Assembly: GCF_027286325.1 (NCBI RefSeq)
Contig: NZ_CP114588.1
Location: forward strand, 2,629,317-2,693,316
Direction of reading: 5' to 3'
Origin: Salinivibrio kushneri
Lineage (GTDB): Bacteria > Pseudomonadota > Gammaproteobacteria > Enterobacterales > Vibrionaceae
Length of the DNA: 64,000 nt
Each line of letters starts with the position of its first letter. Position 1 is the stretch's first letter. Positions 46,226 to 55,733 of this stretch are shown here, in pieces. The notes under the pieces were generated by a model. It saw only the letters and a program-made list of their open reading frames with translations. It had not been told where the DNA came from and did not search any database. The position numbers and the translations under genes were made by a program.

Positions 46226-47128
46226 TTATAATTGAATAGAGATGTCATGTTGCTGTCCTTGCCGCTCGACCACCAGATCGAGCGCGCCCTGTTGTTGAAT
46301 GCGGCTGAGAATATCGGGAAGCGCCACTGACCGACTCAGCTTGAGGCCATTAATCGCAATCGCGATATCCCCAGGCTGCAACCCGGATTGCTCAAACAGT
46401 ATTGGGTTTTTGCCAGGGGTGAGGCGGAAGCCTTTAAGCTGCTTTGCATCCCCAACTTGCGCAAGCTGCACATAGTCGAGTAGGCGCTGAGGGTTTTGGT
46501 TAAGTTGCTGCGCAAGATTAGCAGGCCAGTTACCACTGGCCGTCTCACCGGGCGTAGGCTTTGGGGGCGAAACCTCGTCGTTTGATGGCGAAAAAACGGT
46601 TTGCGGCATGCTATCGGCCTCTACACCTGGCATCAACAATGCCTCTCGGCGTGTCCCCTGGCGTAAAATCACCCGATCTGACAACACCTGGTCAATACTC
46701 ACTTGGGTGCCGTTCACCTGCTCACCCACACCATAGGTCGCCTGCTGCCCGCGATTGGCGATCACCGCCAACGCACGGGATGGTTGGTCACTAGCAACCA
46801 CCCCCACCAAGGTTAATTGCAGCCGCGTTTCCGGCACGTCACTCACGGCTTGTTGACGCTGTGCCTTCGATGCCTGATAAGGTCCGAAAAGCTGGGCATC
46901 CATCACAGGCGCAAGAGACAGCGTGTTTCCGGTGGGTTGAGAGGCGCCCGCCTCGTGCACCACAGGCGCAGGCGTAGGCGGCGCAGGCTGATAAAAAGCC
47001 CACACCAAACGGCCTGCCAACCACGCGAGTACGCAGACTAAGCCGATATTGAGCCAAGAGGCTGCACGACGCAGTGTTTGTGGCGACATAGAGAAGCGAT
47101 TATGTTGGCGTCCTGCCTGAGATATCAT
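46226..47128 (-). CDS. gspC: Type II secretion protein GspC
   Basis: The product is 300 residues from the ATG at 47126-47128 (MISQAGRQHNRF), the most family-like option; a TTG 19 codons upstream and an ATG 13 codons downstream are alternatives, as SD evidence is weak (AAAGGA abuts the ATG). One membrane segment (about residues 25-46) precedes the homology region (LVGVVASDQPSRALAVIANRG) that binds the secretin and a C-terminal PDZ domain (GLQPGDIAIAINGL). It heads the gsp operon and is divergent from hslR. Confidence 0.92.
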   Translation of the reverse strand: MISQAGRQHNRFSMSPQTLRRAASWLNIGLVCVLAWLAGRLVWAFYQPAPPTPAPVVHEAGASQPTGNTLSLAPVMDAQLFGPYQASKAQRQQAVSDVPETRLQLTLVGVVASDQPSRALAVIANRGQQATYGVGEQVNGTQVSIDQVLSDRVILRQGTRREALLMPGVEADSMPQTVFSPSNDEVSPPKPTPGETASGNWPANLAQQLNQNPQRLLDYVQLAQVGDAKQLKGFRLTPGKNPILFEQSGLQPGDIAIAINGLKLSRSVALPDILSRIQQQGALDLVVERQGQQHDISIQL

Positions 47129-47375
47129 TCCTTTTAAACCAATTTGGGTCACCGTTAATCCATTGATGGCTGTTTTTGCCAGCAAATTCCATCATTAGAT
47201 TACGAAAAGCTGGGCATGCTAGCAAAAACGCATTGTGATAGTGAGACTTTTTCAGTCATAGCCCGGTATTTTATCGAAGTCATCGGTTTGACGGGCAGTG
47301 GAACCACGATGCTGTGATACTGCTCTAAAGTAAATTTTGTGCTAATGTCGCCGATCCAGATTGCGCAGGAGTTGG

Positions 47376-47783
47376 ATGATGAAAAACAACACATCAACGC
47401 CTTTGACGGCGGTCAGGTTAGATAAGTGGCTGTGGGCTGCCCGCTTTTACAAAACGCGCTCCGTTGCGCGCAACATGATAGATGGCGGAAAAGTGCAGTA
47501 CAATGGTCAACGCGCTAAGCCGAGTAAAATGGTAGAAGTCGGGGCTGAAATCCGCCTTCGCCAAGGCCATGATGAAAAAACCGTCACGGTTATGGCTCTT
47601 TCAGAGCAACGTCAGGGGGCACCGATAGCGCAAACCCTGTACCAAGAAACCGAAAGCAGTCTCGCCAAACGCGAGCACGAGTCAGAAATGCGTCGCTTAA
47701 ATGCACACAATCCCCGTCCCGATGGACGACCGGATAAAAAGCAACGCCGAGATATTCGTAAGTTTAAACAAGGCATAGACTAA
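47376..47783 (+). CDS. hslR: Ribosome-associated heat shock protein Hsp15
   Basis: The 135-residue S4-domain protein ([39 protein letters not shown]) rescues stalled 50S subunits carrying nascent chains. The start is the ATG at 47376 with AGGAG 4 nt upstream; the next codon is also ATG, with spacing 7, and is equally possible. The basic tail ([14 protein letters not shown]) is typical. It forms an operon with hslO (34-nt gap), as in E. coli. Confidence 0.95.
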   Translation: MMKNNTSTPLTAVRLDKWLWAARFYKTRSVARNMIDGGKVQYNGQRAKPSKMVEVGAEIRLRQGHDEKTVTVMALSEQRQGAPIAQTLYQETESSLAKREHESEMRRLNAHNPRPDGRPDKKQRRDIRKFKQGID

Positions 47784-47817
47784 GGCCGCGATCGCGCCAT
47801 TGCCGGAGAGAAATTGC

Positions 47818-48693
47818 ATGTCAAACGATCAACTACACCGTTACCTATTTGAAGATGTGTCTGTTCGTGGTGAGCTGGTCAAGCTCGATGACACCTATCA
47901 GCGCATACTGGAAAACCAAGATTTCCCGGCACCGGTCAATGCCTTGCTGGGAGAGATGCTCGCCGCAACCAGCTTATTGACCGCTACCCTCAAGTTTAAC
48001 GGCTCAATCACCGTGCAACTGCAAGGCGATGGTCCTGTCTCTCTTGCGGTGATTAATGGGGATCATCATCAACAACTGCGCGGTACCGCACGCGTGAAAG
48101 GCGAAATCAAAGACGGGGCGACCTTGCCGGAGATGATGGGCAAAGGCCAACTCATCATTACCATTGAGCCTGTCGATGGTGAACGCTATCAAGGCATTGT
48201 CGGCCTTGAATCTGACAGCTTACAAGCCTGCCTTGAAGATTACTTCGCCCGTTCCGAGCAACTGATGACCCGCCTTTGGTTGCGTACAGGTGAGCACGAT
48301 GGTAAGCCTCATGCGGCTGGGATGATGCTGCAAATTCTGCCAGATGGCAAAGGCGACAACAGCGACTTCGAGCATCTGGCTCAGTTGACTGAAACCATTA
48401 AAAACGATGAGCTATTTAGCCTGTCTGCTAAAGATGTGCTGTATCGTTTGTACCACCAAGAAAAAGTCACGCTGTATCCCGCGCAAGAGGTGGTATTCAA
48501 ATGCAGCTGCTCACGTGAGCGCAGTGCCAGCGCGATCGCCGCTATTGAGCGTAGCGAAGTGGATAAAATGGTGGCTGAAATGGGAACAATTCATTTGCAT
48601 TGTGATTATTGTGGCACAGACTACGCTTTCGATAGTGTTGATGTTGCAGCTATTTTCGAGCAAAACGCGGATTCTTCCTCACAAATGCAGTAA
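47818..48693 (+). CDS. hslO: Redox-regulated chaperone Hsp33
   Basis: The 291-residue holdase chaperone is activated by oxidation. The start is the ATG at 47818 ([13 protein letters not shown]) after GGAG. The C-terminal redox switch has the four zinc-binding cysteines CSC (about 230-232) and CDYC (about 263-266). Length equals vibrio Hsp33. It ends before a strong terminator. Confidence 0.97.
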   Translation: MSNDQLHRYLFEDVSVRGELVKLDDTYQRILENQDFPAPVNALLGEMLAATSLLTATLKFNGSITVQLQGDGPVSLAVINGDHHQQLRGTARVKGEIKDGATLPEMMGKGQLIITIEPVDGERYQGIVGLESDSLQACLEDYFARSEQLMTRLWLRTGEHDGKPHAAGMMLQILPDGKGDNSDFEHLAQLTETIKNDELFSLSAKDVLYRLYHQEKVTLYPAQEVVFKCSCSRERSASAIAAIERSEVDKMVAEMGTIHLHCDYCGTDYAFDSVDVAAIFEQNADSSSQMQ

Positions 48694-48743
48694 CAGCGTG
48701 CTACATTTTTAGCGCTCCGAAGCAAATCCACCTGACGGAGTTC

Positions 48744-48770
48744 AAAAGCCAGCATTATGCTGGCTTTTTT
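48744..48770 (+). terminator. hslRO terminator
   Basis: AAAAGCCAGCA / TGCTGGCTTTT arms with a TTA loop and a T-run lie about 50 nt after hslO. Confidence 0.92.
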
Positions 48771-49014
48771 CTTATTCCTACCCGACTTAACTCACATTTT
48801 TTCTCGCATTATTTTTGTACAAACAATAATAGGTCTTTGGGTAGCGCAAACGATTCACTAAGCGTTACCATGTCTACGACAGGCACCTGGTGGTCCGTAC
48901 CCTACAATCACAATAACCCCAGTGTGCAGTCTTGTATGGAGTCAGTCCCTGAAGTCACATATTCAGGTTGCTAGCACAAAGACAGTTAACAACATCTTAC
49001 CCCAAGGAGCACCT
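48771..49014 (+). other. pckA upstream region
   Basis: This 244-nt stretch has no convincing gene. An in-frame extension of pckA to 48922 lacks an SD and homology. A TACAAT (48902-48907) could be a -10 but has no good -35. I see no clear CRP site. Confidence 0.6.
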
Positions 49015-50643
49015 ATGACTGTCCTGAACGTCGAACCCGAGGTCGCTGACATCGATCTTTCCCGTCATGGTCTGGAAAATGTCAAAGAAGTCATCCGTAA
49101 CCCCTCTTATGAGCAACTGTTCGAGGAAGAAACCAAACCTGGGCTGGAAGGCTATGAAAAAGGCGTGGTGACCGAGCTCGGCGCGGTGGCGGTAGACACG
49201 GGTATTTTCACCGGCCGCTCACCAAAAGATAAGTACATCGTCCGCGATGACACCACCCGCGACACCATTTGGTGGTCTGATCAAGGCAAAAACGATAACA
49301 AGCCTATCGACCAAGCGGTCTGGAAAGATCTCAAAGCGCTGGTGACAGACCAGCTGTCAGGCAAACGCCTGTTTGTGATTGATGGCTATTGTGGCGCCAA
49401 CCCAAACACTCGTCTACGTATTCGCGTGATCACCGAGGTGGCATGGCAAGCACACTTCGTTAAAAACATGTTTATCCGTCCAACCGAGGAAGAGCTGAAA
49501 GACTTTGAGCCCGACTTTGTGGTAATGAACGGCGCCAAATGCGTCAATACCAAATGGCGTGAACATGGGTTGAACTCGGAAAACTTCACCGTCTTCAACC
49601 TCACCGAACGCATGCAGCTCATCGGCGGCACCTGGTACGGCGGCGAGATGAAAAAAGGCATGTTCGCGATGATGAATTACTTCTTGCCACTGCAAGATAT
49701 CGCGTCGATGCACTGCTCTGCGAACATGGGTAAAGACGGCGATGTTGCCATCTTCTTTGGTTTATCCGGTACCGGCAAAACCACCCTCTCTACCGACCCT
49801 AAACGTCAATTGATTGGTGATGATGAGCATGGCTGGGACGATCACGGTGTATTTAACTTCGAGGGCGGTTGCTACGCGAAAACCATCAAGCTATCGAAAG
49901 AGGCTGAACCGGATATCTATAACGCCATTCGTCGTGATGCGCTGCTAGAGAACGTCACCGTCCGCGGCAATGGCACCATCGACTTTGACGATAACACCAA
50001 AACTGAGAACACCCGTGTCTCGTACCCGATTTATCACATTGACAACATTGTTAAGCCCGTCTCAAAAGGCGGCCATGCCAACAAGGTAATTTTCTTGTCA
50101 GCGGATGCGTTTGGTGTGCTGCCACCCGTGTCTAAGCTGACCCCAGAGCAAACCAAGTATCATTTCTTGTCAGGCTTTACGGCCAAGCTTGCAGGCACAG
50201 AGCGTGGGATCACCGAGCCGACACCCGCGTTTTCTGCCGCATTTGGTGCCGCCTTCTTGACCTTGCACCCCACTCAATACGCAGAAGTATTGGTGAAACG
50301 CATGGAAGCGGCAGGCGCCGAGGCCTATTTAGTCAACACTGGCTGGAATGGCTCTGGTGAACGGATTTCAATTAAAGATACCCGTGCCATCATCGACGCC
50401 ATCCTCGATGGGTCCATCGAGAAAGCGGACACCCAGGTTATCCCTGTCTTTAATCTTGAAGTCCCTGTGTCATTGAATGAAGTCAATGACGGCATTCTTG
50501 ACCCGCGTGACACCTATGTCGACCCACTTCAGTGGGAAAGCAAAGCCAAAGATCTGGCGCAACGCTTTATCGATAACTTTGAAAAGTACACCGACACCCC
50601 CGAAGGTGCCGCACTGGTCTCAGCCGGTCCGAAGCTAGACTAA
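49015..50643 (+). CDS. pckA: Phosphoenolpyruvate carboxykinase (ATP)
   Basis: The 542-residue enzyme converts oxaloacetate and ATP to phosphoenolpyruvate, the first step of gluconeogenesis. The start is the ATG at 49015 after AAGGAG. Kinase-1a loop [11 protein letters not shown] (about residue 250), the metal site region IGDDEHGW and the substrate Arg region [11 protein letters not shown] are present. Length is near E. coli Pck (540). It is monocistronic. Confidence 0.97.
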   Translation: MTVLNVEPEVADIDLSRHGLENVKEVIRNPSYEQLFEEETKPGLEGYEKGVVTELGAVAVDTGIFTGRSPKDKYIVRDDTTRDTIWWSDQGKNDNKPIDQAVWKDLKALVTDQLSGKRLFVIDGYCGANPNTRLRIRVITEVAWQAHFVKNMFIRPTEEELKDFEPDFVVMNGAKCVNTKWREHGLNSENFTVFNLTERMQLIGGTWYGGEMKKGMFAMMNYFLPLQDIASMHCSANMGKDGDVAIFFGLSGTGKTTLSTDPKRQLIGDDEHGWDDHGVFNFEGGCYAKTIKLSKEAEPDIYNAIRRDALLENVTVRGNGTIDFDDNTKTENTRVSYPIYHIDNIVKPVSKGGHANKVIFLSADAFGVLPPVSKLTPEQTKYHFLSGFTAKLAGTERGITEPTPAFSAAFGAAFLTLHPTQYAEVLVKRMEAAGAEAYLVNTGWNGSGERISIKDTRAIIDAILDGSIEKADTQVIPVFNLEVPVSLNEVNDGILDPRDTYVDPLQWESKAKDLAQRFIDNFEKYTDTPEGAALVSAGPKLD

Positions 50644-50647
50644 CCCT

Positions 50648-50677
50648 ACCCCCGTATCGCGCGTGCGATACGGGGGT
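50648..50677 (+). other. Hairpin after pckA without a T-run
   Basis: Perfect 13-bp arms (ACCCCCGTATCGC / GCGATACGGGGGT) with a GCGT loop begin 4 nt after the pckA stop. No T-run follows (CACTTCCCC). It may stabilise the 3' end against exonucleases or act with Rho; its role is inferred. Confidence 0.75.
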
Positions 50678-50768
50678 CACTTCCCCACCGTAATACTGGC
50701 TAATAGTTGAAGTCACGACACTTTTGCGCCAGTCTTATTGCTACTGATTGCCTTGATAGGGTTGGTTC

Positions 50769-52613
50769 ATGCGCATCCTGGCCAAACTGTTCGCCAGCTT
50801 CTTCATTCTCTGTGTTACCGCATTATTGGTGTTAGCAGTCCTCTTTCAAACGCGCTATAGCACAGCGCTGTTTCATCATGCCGTGTCGCCTTTGCTGCCA
50901 GGCGATCTCTCCGCCAAACAGGTTGTCTATCATTGGCGCCAACCACTTAGTTTGACCCTCACCCAGCCCAACTATCACGTTGGCTCTCAACACTGGCAAG
51001 CCGACCGGTTGCGCATACAACTTGATGCCACACGCTTGCCACGCATTCATTGGCTGCGGATTGATGGCCTATCTATCGATCTGACTGAGAGCACGCCACC
51101 ACCTAGCCTAGAGATGTTGCCTGCGTCTCTGCAAATCGGTCGTGTCTTGTTCAATGACTTAGATCTCATTGGGCCAGATTGGCAAGCGCGCCAAGTGAGT
51201 GCCCAGCTTGATGAGTGGCAAAAAGGCGACTCGCCATGGGGCTCGGTCCGTGGTCGCGCGCAATGGGAAGCCAAACATATCGATTGGCACGGCCTAACGC
51301 TTTCTCATGCCCTCCTGGATGCCAAACCATCCCCTAAAGGCTGGCAACTGAATGGCCTCTCATTTCAATGGCAACGTGCTGCCTTTAACGCGCAAGGGCA
51401 ATGGCAACCTGGCGCGCTCGCCTTGAGTCAGTTGACCATTAGCAATGCCATCGTGGATAGTGAGCAAACACAGCAGCGGCTCCGCGAGGCCTTGTCACAT
51501 TGGCCGTCCAACACCCAACTCACCATCGATCGTGCGGACGTCCGTCAACTCAGTGCCGAGACGGATCAGCTCTCGGTCAATGCCTTGAACTTGTCAGCGG
51601 AACAGTTAGCGTTTTCTCCTCAGTCACCTTGGTGGCATCAGCCTCAGCTGCGCACCTCGTTTAATGCCGACTATATCCGTTGGCAAGGGCAAACGTGGGA
51701 GCAACCGTTGGGGGAGCTGGAACGTCGCGGAGACAATTGGATAGTCAACCAACTCACCAGCCAGTGGCATGAAGGGTTTATCGCTCTTTCCGGCCAATTT
51801 TCGCCCCAAGATTGGCAGATAGACAGGCTACGCGCCAATGGCCTCACGCTCAGCCGCGAACGGCTTAGGCCGTTGATAAGCGCATTGCCAACTTGGCCGC
51901 AACACATCTCCATCACCGATCTGTCGCTTAAACACAATGAATGGTTGGCGTTATCACCAGGTTTTCCGGTTAAGGTGGATGGCATTGACATCGACGGGCG
52001 CGATCTGCGCTTAAGCCGCGACCAACAGTGGCAACTGCGTGATGGCACGCTCACCGCAAGCGCGAGCTATGCCAGCATCAATCAACAGTGGTTAGCTGAG
52101 CCTTATTTGCGGTTAGAGGCGCACGACGGCCACGTCAACTTACGTCAGTTACTATTGGGCTTTCCCGATGGGCAATTGGCCGCCTCTGGGCAGTGGAATA
52201 TCAATACACCGAGCCAGCCTTGGTCAGCACAGGTTGACGGCTTACAAGTGCCGTTATCGCTTTACCAAGCGTGGTTCGGCTGGCCACTGCCTTTGACGGG
52301 GTATCACGATCTACAAGGTCAATGGTCTGGGCTCGCCGCAGATGTAAACAGTTTCAAGGTCGGTTTAAATGGCCACCTAGCGGTCACGCTGCTCGATGCT
52401 CACGCCGCTGTTGCACCGGATAAAGGCTGGCCAGCGCGAATCGCTGGGTGGTTTCAGGACACGCCGGGCAAACAGCGTCAATCGCAGTCGTTCCCATTTG
52501 AAAAACTTTCTCTAAAAGCCGACCGTGGCGATATCACGGGTATCCTTCAGGGGGATACATCCGTGTCGATTGATTGGCCGATTTATCAAACCACCACCCC
52601 AAGGGTACGTTAA
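50769..52613 (+). CDS. AsmA-family-like periplasmic protein
   Basis: The 614-residue protein has one N-terminal membrane segment (about residues 7-27) and a long periplasmic part rich in short beta-strand patterns of the AsmA type (for example QLNGLSFQWQRAAFNAQGQW, IDGLSIDLTES). Such proteins are linked to lipid transport between membranes. It is an equivalent of an uncharacterised AsmA-like gene at this place in V. cholerae, as far as I recall. Its stop shares bases with the convergent fabY stop. Confidence 0.75.
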   Translation: MRILAKLFASFFILCVTALLVLAVLFQTRYSTALFHHAVSPLLPGDLSAKQVVYHWRQPLSLTLTQPNYHVGSQHWQADRLRIQLDATRLPRIHWLRIDGLSIDLTESTPPPSLEMLPASLQIGRVLFNDLDLIGPDWQARQVSAQLDEWQKGDSPWGSVRGRAQWEAKHIDWHGLTLSHALLDAKPSPKGWQLNGLSFQWQRAAFNAQGQWQPGALALSQLTISNAIVDSEQTQQRLREALSHWPSNTQLTIDRADVRQLSAETDQLSVNALNLSAEQLAFSPQSPWWHQPQLRTSFNADYIRWQGQTWEQPLGELERRGDNWIVNQLTSQWHEGFIALSGQFSPQDWQIDRLRANGLTLSRERLRPLISALPTWPQHISITDLSLKHNEWLALSPGFPVKVDGIDIDGRDLRLSRDQQWQLRDGTLTASASYASINQQWLAEPYLRLEAHDGHVNLRQLLLGFPDGQLAASGQWNINTPSQPWSAQVDGLQVPLSLYQAWFGWPLPLTGYHDLQGQWSGLAADVNSFKVGLNGHLAVTLLDAHAAVAPDKGWPARIAGWFQDTPGKQRQSQSFPFEKLSLKADRGDITGILQGDTSVSIDWPIYQTTTPRVR

Positions 52614-53554
52614 CGCAGCAGTGCTAGCTGAGGAGCAGGCTGCGCGGTGGCGCCATCGTCTGATGGTAGCAACACGTAAGTGCCGGTAAACACGCCGGCT
52701 TTATCGTCGCCACTGAAAAACTCCACTTCTAGCGTGACACGCGCGCGGCGACCATTTTCCAGCCTATCCAGCTCACCGCTCAAGTTATCCAGAGAGACAC
52801 TTGCTCTTGGCCGTTCAGCTACTGGACGGCGATAGCGAATATGACTGTCCGCCAGGACAATATCGGCACTGAGTTGGCGCTCTTTCATCAACAGCCATAC
52901 CATCCCCCAACCCGCGAGCGTGGCAAGACTAAAAATACTGCCGGCAAACATGGTATGACGCGGATTCAGGTTGGCATTTAAGTTGGCGCACACTTCAAAG
53001 TAATAGCCGGTAAATTGGCTGATCTGCACGCCCATTTTGTCACTGATCGGGATTTGTTCTTGCCAGCGCTGCTGTAGCTCGGTACACCACTCAGGATGAC
53101 GCACCACGTCAGACAAAGGATCTAAGGGTTTCACCATCTGTTGGTGACGGATAGGCCCACGTTCGTCACTTAAATCCCCCTGACGGATGAAGTCATGTTG
53201 TGCATAAAAGCTTACCGCCTCTTCTCGCGCACTGCACACAAGACGCTTGGCCCCCTCTTGCCGGGCCAATGACTCTAGTGCCATTAATATGAGCGCCCCG
53301 AGGCCACGATTACGAAAATCAGGAGAGACCGCCATGTAACGGATCTGACCATCATTGTCTGGCGTTAAGTAAAGACGCCCGATGGCGACAGGGTCATCGT
53401 CACTGTCGACAATCATTCGATGACATGCATTGCCATCGTAGGCATCGCGCTCTGAGCCGCGCGGCGCATGCCAAGGCTCTCGCAACATGCGATAACGAAA
53501 GTCGTAATAACGTGCAAGCTCCTGCTCTGTACGTGGCGTGACGATTTTAAACAT
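52610..53554 (-). CDS. fabY: GNAT acetyltransferase-thioesterase fusion (FabY/YiiD)
   Basis: The 314-residue protein has an N-terminal GNAT domain (YMAVSPDFRNRGLGALILMAL, with the acetyl-CoA loop R-N-R-G-L-G) and a C-terminal YiiD-type hot-dog thioesterase domain (NLNPRHTMFAGSIFSLATLAG, about 195-215). The E. coli homologue YiiD was renamed FabY for a role in starting fatty acid synthesis; the exact reaction here is inferred. It follows dtd by 27 nt in the conserved yihY-dtd-yiiD block. Confidence 0.9.
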   Translation of the reverse strand: MFKIVTPRTEQELARYYDFRYRMLREPWHAPRGSERDAYDGNACHRMIVDSDDDPVAIGRLYLTPDNDGQIRYMAVSPDFRNRGLGALILMALESLARQEGAKRLVCSAREEAVSFYAQHDFIRQGDLSDERGPIRHQQMVKPLDPLSDVVRHPEWCTELQQRWQEQIPISDKMGVQISQFTGYYFEVCANLNANLNPRHTMFAGSIFSLATLAGWGMVWLLMKERQLSADIVLADSHIRYRRPVAERPRASVSLDNLSGELDRLENGRRARVTLEVEFFSGDDKAGVFTGTYVLLPSDDGATAQPAPQLALLR

Positions 53555-53581
53555 GCCTATCTCTCCCTGTTAGGCGCACAT

Positions 53582-54016
53582 TTATACTTGAAGCCAGAAA
53601 GTCACCGGCCCATCGTTAACCAAACTCACCTTCATATCGGCAGCAAACTGACCCGTTTGCGTCTCGACACCGGCTTGCTGGCAGTCTTGGCAAAACACCT
53701 CATACAAACGCTCCGCCTCGGCGGGTGAGGCCCCTGAAAAACTTGGACGCATTCCTTTTTTCGTGTCAGCCGCGAGGGTGAACTGAGAGACCACCAGTAA
53801 CGCTCCCCCTGCCTGTGACACATTTAGATTCATTTTTCCTTCGTCATCTTCAAAGACGCGATAACCGCGCACTTTATGTGCCAGCTTGGCCGCTTGGCTC
53901 TCGGTATCGCCTTTTTCGACACCTAGCAGCACCACCAGCCCTTTGCCTATACAGCCCAAGGTGGAGCCATTTACCGTCACACTGGCTTCACTCACGCGTT
54001 GAATGAGGGCAATCAT
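53582..54016 (-). CDS. dtd: D-aminoacyl-tRNA deacylase
   Basis: The 144-residue homodimeric enzyme hydrolyses D-amino acids from tRNA. The family motifs [17 protein letters not shown] and the C-terminal [11 protein letters not shown] (cross-subunit Gly-cisPro motif GP) are present. It overlaps the 3' end of yihY by 29 nt. Confidence 0.97.
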   Translation of the reverse strand: MIALIQRVSEASVTVNGSTLGCIGKGLVVLLGVEKGDTESQAAKLAHKVRGYRVFEDDEGKMNLNVSQAGGALLVVSQFTLAADTKKGMRPSFSGASPAEAERLYEVFCQDCQQAGVETQTGQFAADMKVSLVNDGPVTFWLQV

Positions 54017-54956
54017 CGGTTTCCTCTTTTTGAGTGGTTAAAGAATGCGTCGCTGCCACTGATGTGGTCGATGCGTGTTGAGTGACTTGTCCCGCTGTAT
54101 TTGCCCACCAGGTTGTCGACTCTCTCAGCGTCGCCGTTACTTGCGCGCCAAACAGCACAATACACCAACTGAAGTACACCCAGACAAAGAGAATCGGGAT
54201 CACTGCCAGTGCCCCATAGATCAGTTGATATGACGGAAAGTGGGTTACATACAAGGCGAAGGCTTTCTTGCTCAGTTCAAACAAAATACTCGCTACCGCT
54301 GCCCCCACAAAGGCATGGCGCAATCGTACACGCGTATTGGGTACCAGGGTATAAAGCCCCGTAAAAGTCAACGTCGTCAGAATAAAGGGCAAAACGCGCA
54401 ATAGCGTCGTGAATAGGTCATTGGCAATCCCACTTTGTAGTAACGACAGCGAGGTTAAATAGGAGCTCAACGCAATGCTAGTGCCAATAAGAATTGGCCC
54501 TAAGGTCAACACCATCCAATAGATGGAAAAGGCGATCATGGTGGGTCGCTTGGTCTGAATTTTAAAGGTGTGATTCAAACTCTTGTCGATCGCCGAAATA
54601 AGCATGATAGCCACCACAAACAAGAAGCTCACCCCTACTGCCGTCATTTTACCCGCGTTGGCAACAAACTCATTCAGATAGCGTGCCACCACCTCGCCAG
54701 CCGCCGGCACAAAGTTGTTAATCACAAACTGCTGTAGGGTTTCTCCCACCTCGGAAAAACCGGGAAAACTTGAAAAGGCGGATAGCACCACCGTCACTAA
54801 CGGCACAAGGGATAGCAGCGTGACATACGCCATATGGCCCGCACTGACCGTGAGCCTATCTTCGCCCATCCGCCGCCATAAATGCGTGAGCATTGCCATC
54901 AACCAATCACGGTAATGACGCCATGCCTTCTCGTCTAGGATCCCAATTTTGCGCAT
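53988..54956 (-). CDS. yihY: UPF0761/YihY-type inner membrane protein
   Basis: The 322-residue protein has about six hydrophobic segments (for example [54 protein letters not shown]). It belongs to the YihY/BrkB family once thought to be RNase BN; the function is unknown. A hydrophilic C-terminal tail of about 45 residues follows the last membrane segment, and its end overlaps dtd. It is divergent from the DUF2959 lipoprotein gene. Confidence 0.94.
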   Translation of the reverse strand: MRKIGILDEKAWRHYRDWLMAMLTHLWRRMGEDRLTVSAGHMAYVTLLSLVPLVTVVLSAFSSFPGFSEVGETLQQFVINNFVPAAGEVVARYLNEFVANAGKMTAVGVSFLFVVAIMLISAIDKSLNHTFKIQTKRPTMIAFSIYWMVLTLGPILIGTSIALSSYLTSLSLLQSGIANDLFTTLLRVLPFILTTLTFTGLYTLVPNTRVRLRHAFVGAAVASILFELSKKAFALYVTHFPSYQLIYGALAVIPILFVWVYFSWCIVLFGAQVTATLRESTTWWANTAGQVTQHASTTSVAATHSLTTQKEETDDCPHSTRE

Positions 54957-55026
54957 CCTTCCACCTTAACCTTGTGTTAGCCTTAAGCATAATGAGTGTA
55001 CATGATTTATTATTAAGGAGTTGCCT

Positions 55027-55662
55027 GTGCGGGTTATCTTTCTGTTTGCTATCGCCTTAACCCTACTCACCGGCTGTCAGTCTGCCTATTACTCAGCCAT
55101 GGAGCAAGTGGGCATCCACAAACGCGATATCATGGTCGATCGCGTGGAAGACGCCGCTGATGCGCAGCAAGAGGCGCAATCACAGTTTAAAGATGCACGG
55201 CAAGCTTTGAGTCAGCTCACCCAGTTTGACGGCGGTGAGCTACAAGCTGCCTACGAGGCCGTGGATAGCCAGTATCAAAAAAGTCATGATGCGGTGACCC
55301 GCGTGCGCGAGCGGATTGATGCGCTTGAGTCCGTCTCTGAAGCGTTGTTTGATGAGTGGGAAGAAGAATTAGACTTGTACACGAATCAACGCCTGCAGCG
55401 TGATAGTGAGCAACGCTTGCGTCAAACCCGTGAGGAATATGAACGGTTACGTGATGCCATGCGTCGTGCCGAACAAACCATGACCCCCGTGCTAAACACG
55501 CTGCAAGATAACCGTCTTTATCTGAAACACAACCTCAACGCTCGTGCCATTGGTGCACTACAAGGCGAATTAGATGCGCTATCTGGCGAGATAGACCGTG
55601 CCGTTGCCGATATGCAACGCGCGATTCAAGCTTCAGACCGTTTTATCCAGACCCTCAATTAA
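55027..55662 (+). CDS. DUF2959-type lipoprotein
   Basis: The 211-residue protein begins at a GTG (55027) with AAGGAG 6 nt upstream; a TTG two codons earlier touches the SD and is rejected. The signal peptide ends in the lipobox LLTGC, so it is a lipoprotein; Gln+2 favours the outer membrane. The mature part is almost all alpha-helical and coiled-coil prone (EAQSQFKDARQALSQLTQF, RQTREEYERLRDAMRRAEQ). The function is unknown. Confidence 0.85.
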   Translation: MRVIFLFAIALTLLTGCQSAYYSAMEQVGIHKRDIMVDRVEDAADAQQEAQSQFKDARQALSQLTQFDGGELQAAYEAVDSQYQKSHDAVTRVRERIDALESVSEALFDEWEEELDLYTNQRLQRDSEQRLRQTREEYERLRDAMRRAEQTMTPVLNTLQDNRLYLKHNLNARAIGALQGELDALSGEIDRAVADMQRAIQASDRFIQTLN

Positions 55663-55680
55663 ACGAAACGCCACCCACTA

Positions 55681-55704
55681 AAAAGGCACCCGAGGGTGCC
55701 TTTT
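55681..55704 (+). terminator. Bidirectional terminator between DUF2959 gene and typA
   Basis: AAAAGGCACC / GGTGCCTTTT arms with a CGAG loop lie 18 nt after the lipoprotein stop and 30 nt past the typA stop on the other strand. Confidence 0.88.
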
Positions 55705-55733
55705 GTCAACGTCTCGCTAGAGTCTCCGCGAGA

